The notes: generated by a model not told the origin, from the sequence alone. A DNA stretch of 6,369 nucleotides from Gemmobacter sp. (GCA_030656535.1 JAUSPL010000180.1:1-6369); one strand, 5' to 3'. Numbered from the stretch's first letter, positions 1 through 6,369 are shown. Numbers and translations are program-made.

Positions 1-892
1 TCATTCAACCCTGACCCCGGGTCTGCGCGTCTATGCAGAATATTCCAACGAAGTCTGGAACATGCAATTCGCCCAAGCCCGCTGGGCAGAGGAGCAAGCA
101 CGCGCCCGCTGGGGTCAGGACTGGAAATGGACACAATACTATGCCGTCCAGGCAGCCGCGGCAGCAGAAATCTGGGCCGAGGTCTTTGCAGATGACCCAG
201 ACCGCCTTGTGCGGGTGATCGGCACCCAGACCGGGTGGAAGGGGTTGGAACAAGACCTGCTGACCGCCCCCCTGTGGCAGGCCGAAACTCCGGGCAAGGT
301 CGCCCCGGCCACGCAGTTCGACGCATATGCGGTGACGGGCTATTTCGCGGCCCAACTGGGCAGCGAGGACAAGGCCCCCATGGTCCGACGCTGGCTGGCG
401 GACAGTCTGGCGATGGCACAGGCACAGGCCGACCGTCAGGGCCTGACCACGCAGGCACGCGACCAGTTCATTGCAGCACATCAGTACGACCATGCTGTAA
501 TATTGGCGGCCCAAGAGTTGCGCGATGGACGGCATTCCGGCGATCCGGGGGACACCCTGATGACCCTGCTGAACGATCTGCTGCCCTATCACGCGCAGGT
601 GGCAAAACAGTTCGGGCTTGATCTGGTGATGTATGAAGGCGGCACCCACGTGGTGGGTCTGGGCATGCAGGTGGACGATGCGGCGCTGGCCGAGTTCTTT
701 GTGCATCTGAACTATTCGCCCGAAATGGCCACGCTGTACCGTGACCTGCTGGACGGCTGGGCGGGGCTGACCGATGCACCCTTCAACGCCTTTGTCGATG
801 TACAACGCCCCAGCCGATGGGGCAGTTGGGGCGCGTTGCGCCATCTGTCGGACGATAACCCGCGCTGGCGGGCGTTGGCGGGCACGAAATGA
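1..892 (+). CDS. Glycoside-hydrolase-like protein, C-terminal part (5' end outside window)
   Basis: The reading frame is open from base 2 to the TGA at 890-892 (296 visible residues), so the N-terminus lies beyond the left edge. The ATG at 62 is internal, because the codons before it encode the motif-like stretch YAEYSNEVWN in frame. I see no domain I can name with certainty. The Asn-Glu pair at visible residues 16-17 and the later YEGG (Glu at visible residue 212, codon 635-637) resemble the acid/base 'NE' and the nucleophile Glu of clan GH-A TIM-barrel glycosidases. The spacing of about 195 residues is longer than usual. The segment between is rich in Trp, Tyr and Gln, and no transmembrane helix is seen. 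The stop overlaps the start of a family 2 glycosyltransferase (ATGA), so the two are co-translated and probably act on one polysaccharide. The gene is certain. The glycosidase role is inference, and a non-catalytic carbohydrate-binding or hypothetical surface protein is possible. Confidence 0.8.
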   Translation, partial: HSTLTPGLRVYAEYSNEVWNMQFAQARWAEEQARARWGQDWKWTQYYAVQAAAAAEIWAEVFADDPDRLVRVIGTQTGWKGLEQDLLTAPLWQAETPGKVAPATQFDAYAVTGYFAAQLGSEDKAPMVRRWLADSLAMAQAQADRQGLTTQARDQFIAAHQYDHAVILAAQELRDGRHSGDPGDTLMTLLNDLLPYHAQVAKQFGLDLVMYEGGTHVVGLGMQVDDAALAEFFVHLNYSPEMATLYRDLLDGWAGLTDAPFNAFVDVQRPSRWGSWGALRHLSDDNPRWRALAGTK

Positions 893-1719
893 AGCTTTCG
901 GTCATCTTGCCTGCCAGCAACGAACAGGACTGGATCGGTCCTTGCCTGCAGGCCTTGCTGGCGTCGGACCCGGTCGGGATGCCCGCCGAGGTTCTGGTGA
1001 TTGCCAATGCCTGCCATGATGGGACTGTTGCCGTCGCGCAGGCGTTTCAGGCCAAGGCGCAGGCGGCGGGCTGGGATCTGCGTGTGATAGAACTGGCCGA
1101 GCCGGGCAAGCTTAATGCGCTCAATGTGGGCGACGGCTTGGCGCAGGGGGACATCCGGGTCTATCTTGACGCCGATGTCACGGTCAGCCCGGGGCTGATC
1201 GCGGCGCTTGCGCGGGCATTGGGGGGGGCAACGGGGCCAGCCTATGCCAGTGGCCGACCCAAGGTCGCAAAGGCCGGATCATGGGCGACACGCGCCTACG
1301 CGCGGTTCTGGTCAGGGATGCCGTTCACACAATCAGTGGCACCGGGGTTCGGGCTGTTTGCTGTCAACGCAGCAGGCCGGGCGCGATGGGGCGACTGGCC
1401 CGCGATCATCTCGGATGACACCTATGCCCGCCTGCAGTTTAGCCCCGAAGAGCGGATAGAGGTCCCCCATGGCTATGTCTGGCCAATGGTCGAGGGGTTT
1501 TCCCGGCTGGTCAAGGTGCGGCGGCGACAGGATGCGGGTGTGGCTGAAATCGCGGCGCGCTGGCCGGATCTGATTGCGCACGAAGGCAAGGCGGCTCTGG
1601 GGTTTTCCAGCGTCCTGCGTCGGGCGGCCGCAGACCCCGTGGGGTTTGCGGTCTATGCCGTCGTGTCGCTTGCGGTTCGAACGCAGGCGGGGTCGGCCGC
1701 GTGGGTGCGTGGGCGTTGA
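889..1719 (+). CDS. Family 2 glycosyltransferase (GT-A fold)
   Basis: This 276-residue protein is a probable inverting transferase that moves a sugar from a nucleotide-sugar to a growing glycan or lipid acceptor at the inner face of the membrane. It opens with the typical GT2 strand VILPASNE (residues 5-12), followed by NACHDGT (40-46), PGKLNALNVG (72-81) and the metal-binding DxD as DAD (94-96). The acceptor-side segment is PGFGLFAVN (152-160), the probable catalytic acidic pair is SDD (175-177), and a basic RRRQ stretch (211-214) sits where processive enzymes carry QxxRW. A moderately hydrophobic stretch near residues 251-264 may touch or cross the membrane, but there is no multi-helix membrane domain as in cellulose or hyaluronan synthases. 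The ATG overlaps the preceding stop, with no strong ribosome site, which points to translational coupling. Donor and acceptor cannot be told from sequence alone. Confidence 0.9.
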   Translation: MKLSVILPASNEQDWIGPCLQALLASDPVGMPAEVLVIANACHDGTVAVAQAFQAKAQAAGWDLRVIELAEPGKLNALNVGDGLAQGDIRVYLDADVTVSPGLIAALARALGGATGPAYASGRPKVAKAGSWATRAYARFWSGMPFTQSVAPGFGLFAVNAAGRARWGDWPAIISDDTYARLQFSPEERIEVPHGYVWPMVEGFSRLVKVRRRQDAGVAEIAARWPDLIAHEGKAALGFSSVLRRAAADPVGFAVYAVVSLAVRTQAGSAAWVRGR

Positions 1720-1822
1720 CTGGTGCCCCTTGGCCTGGCGGATATCTTGTGTTCTGCCGCAGTGACCAGATGAACGCACCAACGCCCGGCGCAGACCTGA
1801 ATCACAAGAATTCAGCCCCCGA
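1720..1822. other. Convergent intergenic gap
   Basis: These 103 bases separate the ends of two convergent operons. There is no ORF, tRNA or recognisable regulatory site. Several short inverted repeats are present. GGGCGTT (1711-1717) pairs with AACGCCC (1781-1787), continuing after a four-base bulge as GGTGC (1722-1726) with GCACC (1776-1780). TCTTGTG (1745-1751) pairs with CACAAGA (1803-1809). None is followed by a T-run on either strand. Confidence 0.6.
1797..1815. terminator. Weak hairpin, possible terminator
   Basis: CTGAAT (1797-1802) and ATTCAG (1810-1815) form a perfect 6-bp stem with a 7-base loop. It begins seven bases past the stop of the - strand flavoprotein gene, which is a sensible place for a terminator. 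The stem is short and AT-rich and lacks a T-run, so it is weak by intrinsic-terminator standards. Termination by Rho or by opposing transcription is equally possible. Confidence 0.2.
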
Positions 1823-3016
1823 TCAGCCGGTCTGAATGCCTTCGGTCACCGGGTCATACGAGAACAGCCACGCCGACCGTTCAGCATTCATATCGCGCGC
1901 GGCAAAGGCGGCCTGCAGCCGATCCCGATCAGGCTGATGGAACAGCGCCCTGTTGGCCGTCGATTCTGTGACAATCCGCGTAGTCCGCGCCAGCCTTGCG
2001 TGCTGATAGGCCGAAAGGGCCCGCGCAACGTCCGTCGACGCCAGACAGCGCGCCAGGATCACAGCATCCTCGACGGCCATCGCCGCCCCTTGCGCCATAT
2101 AGGGCAAGGTCGGGTGTGCGGCGTCCCCCAGCAAGGTGACGCGCCCGTCAGTCCAGCTCTGCACCGGGGGCCGGATGCGCAGCGACCACCGGTAACACGC
2201 GTCCCGCGCCGCATGGTGGATCAAGGCCCCGATCATCGGATGCCAGCCCGCAAAGTCGGCCTGCATTTCGGCCCAGGGGCGCGCAATGGTCCAACCGTCC
2301 TCGGGTACCCCGTCATATTCCACGCAGCCGACGAAATTGGTCAAAGCCCCGCCGCGCAAGGGATAGGTCACGGCGTGGCGATGCGGTCCCACCCAGATAT
2401 CAACGCAGTTGCTCTGATGCTCGGGCGGCAGGTCTGGGGTCTGCACCATCGCGCGCCAGACGCAATCGCCGGTGTATTCCGCCAAAGTATCGCCCAGCAT
2501 CTGCGCGCGGATCACGGACCTGATCCCGTCGGCGCCGATCACCGCCGCCCCGCGCACAGGTCCGCGCGAGGTCAACAATTCGGCCTCGCGCCCATTTGTC
2601 GCATAGCCGGAGACGCCAACCCCCAGCCGGATCGCATCGGGCTTCAGCGCGCGCACCCGTTCCACCAACAGCGCGTGCAGATCCGCCCGGTGGATGGTGA
2701 CATAGGGCACGCCATGCCGCGCCTCATAGCCCGAGCCAAGCGGGATCGTCTGCAAGACTTCGCCGGTATCGAACATCCTAAAACGATACAACGCAGGCTC
2801 GGCCCCCGCTGCCCGCACGGCGTCCATCAGTCCCAGATGACGGTACACCCGGCCGGCATTGGCGCTGATCTGGATGCCTGCGCCCACCTCTGAAAGCACG
2901 GGCGCCTGTTCATAGACCTCGACGTCGATCCCCGCCTGCAAGAGACAGGCAGCCGCAGTCAACCCGCCAATCCCCGCCCCGGCGATCAGGACAGGGCCGG
3001 ACCGAGCCGACGCCAT
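1823..3016 (-). CDS. FAD-dependent aromatic hydroxylase (3-hydroxybenzoate 6-hydroxylase / salicylate hydroxylase type)
   Basis: This 397-residue group A flavoprotein monooxygenase uses NAD(P)H and O2 to hydroxylate an aromatic acid in the cytoplasm. All three family signatures are present: the FAD-binding GAGIGG (13-18) with Glu36 ending the second strand, the DG motif GADGIRS (161-167), and the GD motif GDAAHP (297-302) followed by MAQGAAMAVEDA. The C-terminal SAWLFSYD (381-388) is typical of salicylate-hydroxylase relatives. The ATG at 3016 was chosen because the fold starts a few residues later and it overlaps the upstream stop as TGATG. The frame is open further upstream to 3181, but that stretch is antiparallel-fold nonsense inside the hydrolase gene. 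The context of a gentisate dioxygenase and a fumarylpyruvate-type hydrolase points to 3-hydroxybenzoate to gentisate. His214 and Tyr218 fit reported active-site residues of 3-hydroxybenzoate 6-hydroxylase, but Pro305 replaces an expected Gln. Salicylate or another hydroxylated aromatic acid remains possible. Confidence 0.9.
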   Translation of the reverse strand: MASARSGPVLIAGAGIGGLTAAACLLQAGIDVEVYEQAPVLSEVGAGIQISANAGRVYRHLGLMDAVRAAGAEPALYRFRMFDTGEVLQTIPLGSGYEARHGVPYVTIHRADLHALLVERVRALKPDAIRLGVGVSGYATNGREAELLTSRGPVRGAAVIGADGIRSVIRAQMLGDTLAEYTGDCVWRAMVQTPDLPPEHQSNCVDIWVGPHRHAVTYPLRGGALTNFVGCVEYDGVPEDGWTIARPWAEMQADFAGWHPMIGALIHHAARDACYRWSLRIRPPVQSWTDGRVTLLGDAAHPTLPYMAQGAAMAVEDAVILARCLASTDVARALSAYQHARLARTTRIVTESTANRALFHQPDRDRLQAAFAARDMNAERSAWLFSYDPVTEGIQTG

Positions 3017-3867
3017 CAGGCCACCACGACGGACATCGAGCCGATCCGGTCCATGCGGCAATGCATCGTGTTGCCGGGAGCCACCGGGGCAACACCTTCC
3101 GGCGTCCCGGTCATGATCACATCGCCGGGGTGCAGGGTATAGGCGTCCGACGCGTAGGCAATCAGCTTGCGCACACCCCATATCAACATATCGCTGTTTG
3201 ATTTCTGGCGCGGTTCTGCATCGACATGGATGTCAAACCCGATGTTCGACGGCTCACCCACCTCATCAGCAGTCACGCACCACGGACCAAGGACCGTAAA
3301 GGTATCCAGCGACTTTCGATAGCTCCGGTCCTCGGTGCCGCGGATCGTCATGTCCAGCCCGATCATGTAGCCCGCGACATAGTCCAGCGCATCCGCCTCG
3401 GACACCCGCCGACAGGTACGTCCGATCACCAGCGCCAGCTCGATTTCATGATCGGTACGGCGGTCTGTGCGGTCCACGATGACCGGATCGGACGGGTTTA
3501 TCAGCGAAGAGGACGCCTTGAGGAACACGCCGTAATCGGCAATCGTCTTGATCTGTGTGCCAAAGTTGATGCCCGTGTCGGCACGGGATTCGTCCAGGTG
3601 CAACTGATAGTTCACCGGGGCCGCTATGATCTTGCCGGGATTGGCGACCGGAGACAGCAGGCGCACCCCGGATACCGGGCGACCCGGGACCTGCGCCGCC
3701 AGAGATTCCATCCGGGGCCGCAGGGCAGAGAAGTGGTTGAAAAAATGGTCCCCTGGCGGCAGCGGCCAGCGCAGACCCGGCAGATCATCAAGCACAGCGG
3801 TCACATCATGGACCATATCCCCCTTGACCACGCCAAGGCGGTTGTCGTCGAAACGGCAAAAACGCAT
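3016..3867 (-). CDS. Fumarylacetoacetate hydrolase family protein, probable fumarylpyruvate hydrolase
   Basis: This 283-residue cytoplasmic hydrolase is of the FAH fold and cleaves a C-C bond in a beta-diketo acid. The catalytic lid motif NYxxHxxE is present as NYQLHLDE (86-93). Metal ligands are expected at Glu141 and Glu143 (HEIELALVIG) and at Asp172 (GLDMT). KSLDTF (185-190) and the glycine loop TGTPEGVAP (253-261) complete the family core. An N-terminal domain of about 70 residues precedes the core. Lying just after a gentisate dioxygenase gene, it most likely hydrolyses fumarylpyruvate to fumarate and pyruvate. If no isomerase exists it could act on maleylpyruvate directly, giving malate and pyruvate. 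Its start has a good ribosome site. Its TGA shares a base with the ATG of the flavoprotein gene. Other FAH-family substrates, such as acylpyruvates or oxo-heptenedioate, cannot be excluded by sequence. Confidence 0.9.
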   Translation of the reverse strand: MRFCRFDDNRLGVVKGDMVHDVTAVLDDLPGLRWPLPPGDHFFNHFSALRPRMESLAAQVPGRPVSGVRLLSPVANPGKIIAAPVNYQLHLDESRADTGINFGTQIKTIADYGVFLKASSSLINPSDPVIVDRTDRRTDHEIELALVIGRTCRRVSEADALDYVAGYMIGLDMTIRGTEDRSYRKSLDTFTVLGPWCVTADEVGEPSNIGFDIHVDAEPRQKSNSDMLIWGVRKLIAYASDAYTLHPGDVIMTGTPEGVAPVAPGNTMHCRMDRIGSMSVVVA

Positions 3868-3874
3868 TCTATGT

Positions 3875-3880
3875 TTCCTT
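3875..3880 (-). promoter_or_regulatory. Ribosome binding site of the FAH-family hydrolase
   Basis: The - strand reads AAGGAA here, inside the 17-base gap after the dioxygenase stop. AAGGA lies eight bases before the ATG at 3867. This is the clearest Shine-Dalgarno sequence in the window and fixes that start. Confidence 0.7.
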
Positions 3881-3884
3881 CGTG

Positions 3885-4934
3885 TCAGGCGCCGCGCTGC
3901 TCGCGGTAAAGCCCCAGTTTCTCATGCGCCACACGGTCCGAGAAACAGAACAGAAAGCTGTCCTTTTCGGCCCGATAGCTGCGCCAGGTCCAACCCGGCG
4001 CGACGGCCACATCGCTCTCGGCCAGATCATAGCGCTTGTCGCCCACATGCGCCGTCAAGGCACCTTCGGCCAACGCCATCACTTGGCCATCGGTAGACCG
4101 CATGGGCCGTGTTTCGAATCCTGCGGGCACGAACATCATCCATGCCGCAATGGTGGGCATGGTCCATCCGCCGTCAATCGGGTTGGCATAGCGCAGCGTT
4201 ACCGCCTCGTGCGGGTCAAGAGCCTCGCCCGCCGCAGCGGCCACAAGCGCGGCACGGGTGCGCGCAAAAGGATAGTTGAAGATCGGCGTCGTCAGACCGT
4301 AGCGGCTTGTCGTATTCAGAGGCAACATCCCGGAGCCGAAGCGGGCCAGCGAATCCCCTTCCGGGCGGGTCAACGATTGGCGGTCATCATTATAATGCTC
4401 GTTGAAACTTGCTTCCAGGAACTGCACCAAAGGCAGGTCCAGCCCATCCAGCCACGCGCAGGGCTGCGTGCCCTCATTTCCGTGGTCATGCCAAGCCCAG
4501 GATGGGGTAATCACGAAATCGCCGCGCCGCATTGTGGTGCGTTCGCCCCCGACCACGGTGATCGCGCCTTCGCCTTCCAGCATGAACCGCAGGGCTGACG
4601 GCGAATGACGGTGCGCCGGCGCGGTTTCACCTGGCATGATCAACTGGATGCCCGCATACATCGTCGCTGTCGCCCGAGACATGCCCTTCAGTGCCGGGTT
4701 TTCCAGCACCAGCACCCGACGCTCGGCCTCTTGTGCGGTCAACAAACTGCCGGATTCCAACAGTAGCGGCCGCAGGTCGTCATAGACCCAGCGGTGTGGG
4801 ACGGCCTTGGACCGGGGCTCGGACGGCAAGAGCCCGCGCAGCACCTCCCACAAGGGGGCCAGGTTCTGCGTTGCCAACCGGCCATAGAATTCCTGCCGCT
4901 GCGCCTCGGTTGAGGTTTTCACCACGTCATCCAT
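3885..4934 (-). CDS. gtdA: Gentisate 1,2-dioxygenase (bicupin ring-cleavage enzyme)
   Basis: This is a non-haem Fe(II) enzyme that opens gentisate between C1 and C2 to give maleylpyruvate. It is 349 residues from the ATG at 4934, or 351 from an ATG at 4940; the family is usually about 340-380. I prefer 4934 because GGGGA sits six bases before it but directly abuts the earlier ATG. Counting from 4940, the first cupin carries PAHRHS (iron ligands His110 and His112) and WAWHDHGN (third ligand His151). The 41-residue spacing from first to third ligand matches that which I recall for the E. coli enzyme (104/106/145). The second cupin (about 260-325) has lost its metal ligands: RPMRS stands where HxH would be, and WTWRSY where WxWHxH would be. 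That is common in this family. It lies 12 bases after the TRAP permease stop and 17 before the hydrolase. Related salicylate or 1-hydroxy-2-naphthoate dioxygenases are the main alternatives. Confidence 0.92.
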   Translation of the reverse strand: MDDVVKTSTEAQRQEFYGRLATQNLAPLWEVLRGLLPSEPRSKAVPHRWVYDDLRPLLLESGSLLTAQEAERRVLVLENPALKGMSRATATMYAGIQLIMPGETAPAHRHSPSALRFMLEGEGAITVVGGERTTMRRGDFVITPSWAWHDHGNEGTQPCAWLDGLDLPLVQFLEASFNEHYNDDRQSLTRPEGDSLARFGSGMLPLNTTSRYGLTTPIFNYPFARTRAALVAAAAGEALDPHEAVTLRYANPIDGGWTMPTIAAWMMFVPAGFETRPMRSTDGQVMALAEGALTAHVGDKRYDLAESDVAVAPGWTWRSYRAEKDSFLFCFSDRVAHEKLGLYREQRGA

Positions 4935-4940
4935 TGCCAT

Positions 4941-4945
4941 TCCCC
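4941..4945 (-). promoter_or_regulatory. Ribosome binding site deciding the dioxygenase start
   Basis: The - strand reads GGGGA between the permease stop (TAA, 4949-4947) and the dioxygenase. Two ATGs follow. The one at 4940 has zero spacing and the one at 4934 has six bases, so the second is the more plausible start. Confidence 0.45.
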
Positions 4946-4946
4946 A

Positions 4947-6369
4947 TTATTCGCCAATCACCGGCGCCGCGCGCCGACCCACCACTTCAGACGCCAGAAC
5001 CAGCGCCGCCAAGACCAAACCTGCCGCGTTCAAGCCCCAGGCCCAGGCGCCCAGTTCATGCGGCAAGATCAACATGGATCCGCCAACAACGGCCGACACC
5101 CGCACCCCAATCGGCATCCGCCGCAGGCCATATCCGATCATCCCGGCAGATATGAACCAAACGCCGATGGCCGCCGTCACCACAGCCAGCAAAATCGCGC
5201 TGGCGGAACCCTGCATCAGAAGCGTCGGCGAGAACACGAACAGGAATGGCACGATATAGGCGGTCCATGAAAACCGCATCGCGTAGAACCCGGTTTTCAT
5301 TGGGTCCGCCCCCGCAAGGTTCGCGGCAAAGAACGCAGCGATTGCCACCGGGGGGGTCACAAAGGACATCATGCCAAGATAGAGGATGAACATATGCGCC
5401 GCCAAGGGTGCCACGCCCACTTCAACCAGCGCAGGCACAATCAAGACAGCCAGCAACACATAGACGCCCAACGTGGGCATCCCCATGCCCAGCAGAATGC
5501 AGAGGAACGCGGCGACGATCAGCAGCAAGAAAACATTACCCGCGCCCAGCTGCACCAGAAACATGGTCAGTGCGAACCCAAGCCCCGTCAGTTGCAGTAC
5601 GCCCATGATGATGCCGGATGCCGCCGAGATCATGAGAATATCTGCCGAAGATACCCCTGTCCGCACGACGCAGCCCCACACCTCGCGCAGCGTCAGCCGT
5701 TGCAGCCCGTAGCCAAGAACGAAACCAACCACCAGCACCGCCCCGCAAGCATAGAGGGCCGCGCGCTCTGCTTCGGCATTCAGGCTGAAAAGCGCATAGA
5801 TCAGCACAGCAAAGGGCAGGAGAAACGCCCACCCTTGGGCCAAAACCCGCACGATGCGCGGGATTTCGGACACCGGCACCGACAGGATGTTCCCCTTGGC
5901 CGCCTCCAGGTCCGCTTGCACGAACAGTGCGAGGTAGTACAGCAGCGACGGGATAAGGGCCGCCAATGCGACCTCGCCATAGCTGATCTGCAGGAAATCA
6001 GCCATCAAGAACGCGACAGCCCCCATAACCGGCGGCATCAGTTGTCCGCCGTTAGAGGCCGCAGCCTCTATTGCTGCCGCCTGTTCGGGCTTGAACCCGG
6101 ACTTCTTCATCAACGGAATCGTCACAACCCCCGTCGCCAGGATGTTCGACACCACGATGCCGTTGATCGACCCGAAAAGCGATGAGGCCACCACCGAAAT
6201 CTTCGCGGCTCCGCCACGAAAACGGCCCATCAGCCCCAACGACAGATCATTGAAGAACGCCGCCCCGCCCGATGCCCCCAACAGCTGCCCAAAGAACACA
6301 AACGGCACCACAACCGTCACAGCAATCAGCAAAACAAGACCAAGTATGCCGCTGGTGTCGATCCCCAGA
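4947..6369 (-). CDS. TRAP transporter fused permease, C-terminal part (5' end outside window)
   Basis: This is the membrane subunit of a sodium-driven tripartite transporter that takes up organic acids handed over by a periplasmic binding protein. About 473 residues are visible. The frame is open to the right edge, where it reads LGIDTSGILGLV before the TTG at 6332, so that TTG is not the start. Diagnostic large-subunit segments include FGQLLGASGGAAFF, SLFGSINGIVVSNILATG, SNGGQLMPPVMGAVAFLMA, GMGMPTLGVYVLLAVLIVP and FVTPPVAIAAFFAANLAGADP. Roughly ten to twelve hydrophobic helices are visible. About 90 residues with further helices follow the usual large-subunit end, as in the fused (DctQ+DctM) subfamily rather than a stand-alone DctM. 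Fused permeases normally pair with a TAXI-type binding protein, probably encoded beyond the right edge. Being first in an operon of gentisate-pathway genes, it likely imports 3-hydroxybenzoate, gentisate or a similar aromatic acid. The substrate is inferred from context only. Confidence 0.92.
   Translation of the reverse strand, partial: LGIDTSGILGLVLLIAVTVVVPFVFFGQLLGASGGAAFFNDLSLGLMGRFRGGAAKISVVASSLFGSINGIVVSNILATGVVTIPLMKKSGFKPEQAAAIEAAASNGGQLMPPVMGAVAFLMADFLQISYGEVALAALIPSLLYYLALFVQADLEAAKGNILSVPVSEIPRIVRVLAQGWAFLLPFAVLIYALFSLNAEAERAALYACGAVLVVGFVLGYGLQRLTLREVWGCVVRTGVSSADILMISAASGIIMGVLQLTGLGFALTMFLVQLGAGNVFLLLIVAAFLCILLGMGMPTLGVYVLLAVLIVPALVEVGVAPLAAHMFILYLGMMSFVTPPVAIAAFFAANLAGADPMKTGFYAMRFSWTAYIVPFLFVFSPTLLMQGSASAILLAVVTAAIGVWFISAGMIGYGLRRMPIGVRVSAVVGGSMLILPHELGAWAWGLNAAGLVLAALVLASEVVGRRAAPVIGE

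Noticed and set aside
62..64. ATG at 62 as the true start of the first gene
   Set aside because: The frame stays open to the left edge and the preceding codons encode YAEYSNEVWN, which looks like conserved protein rather than leader. No ribosome site is seen before 62.
5..844. 279-codon open frame on the - strand opposite the GH-like gene
   Set aside because: The + strand frame ends exactly in an ATGA overlap with the GT2 gene and carries motif-like segments. The opposite frame has no recognisable domain.
1937..2893. 318-codon open frame on the + strand opposite the flavoprotein gene
   Set aside because: Its product is rich in Arg, His, Pro and Gln with no recognisable motif. It is the usual antisense shadow in GC-rich DNA; the - strand gene has complete family motifs.
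3017..3181. N-terminal extension of the flavoprotein frame to an ATG at 3181, giving 452 residues
   Set aside because: The extra 55 residues are Cys/Arg-rich and unlike any flavoprotein N-terminus, they lie wholly inside the hydrolase gene, and the FAD-binding strand begins right after the ATG at 3016.
3882..4598. 238-codon open frame on the + strand opposite the dioxygenase gene
   Set aside because: It is an antisense shadow of low-complexity composition over a gene with intact cupin motifs.
5394..6185. 263-codon open frame on the + strand opposite the TRAP permease
   Set aside because: The product is mostly Gln, His, Arg and Asp, the expected complement of hydrophobic membrane-helix codons, so it is not a gene.
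6330..6332. TTG as the start codon of the TRAP permease
   Set aside because: Upstream codons to the edge continue a typical TRAP sequence (LGIDTSGILGLV), and the N-terminal small-subunit-like domain expected in a fused permease is still missing.

Overview
The window looks like chromosomal DNA of a GC-rich alphaproteobacterium, most likely of the Rhodobacteraceae/Roseobacter group. That placement is an inference from strong G/C preference at third codon positions, densely packed genes, a fused TRAP permease and the general flavour of the proteins. No rRNA, tRNA, CRISPR array, insertion sequence or phage gene was recognised. The two halves of the window are transcribed towards each other and do different jobs.

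Left half, + strand (1-1719). The C-terminal part of a glycoside-hydrolase-like protein enters from the left edge. It has a 'YAEYSNEVWN' segment and a later 'YEGG' segment that could be the two catalytic glutamates of a TIM-barrel glycosidase. Its stop codon overlaps the start of a complete family 2 glycosyltransferase (ATGA overlap, 889-892). The pair is probably the end of a surface or exopolysaccharide operon.

Junction (1720-1822). The convergent gap is 103 bases and holds only weak inverted repeats, none a textbook terminator.

Right half, - strand (6369 down to 1823). Four tightly packed genes read leftwards. They are a fused TRAP transporter permease (its N-terminal end lies beyond the right edge), a gentisate 1,2-dioxygenase-type cupin enzyme, a fumarylacetoacetate-hydrolase-family enzyme (probable fumarylpyruvate hydrolase), and an FAD-dependent aromatic hydroxylase of the salicylate/3-hydroxybenzoate hydroxylase type. 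Spacings are 6-12 bases, 17 bases and a one-base TGATG overlap, so this is one operon whose promoter lies outside the window. The likely scheme is that the TRAP system imports an aromatic acid, the flavoprotein hydroxylates it to gentisate, the dioxygenase opens the ring to maleylpyruvate, and the hydrolase yields pyruvate plus fumarate (or malate). No maleylpyruvate isomerase is visible, so it is either encoded elsewhere or not needed.

No clearly new biological system is visible. The points most worth checking are the GH-like/GT2 pair, the missing isomerase step, the true substrate of the flavoprotein, and the pairing of a fused TRAP permease with gentisate catabolism.
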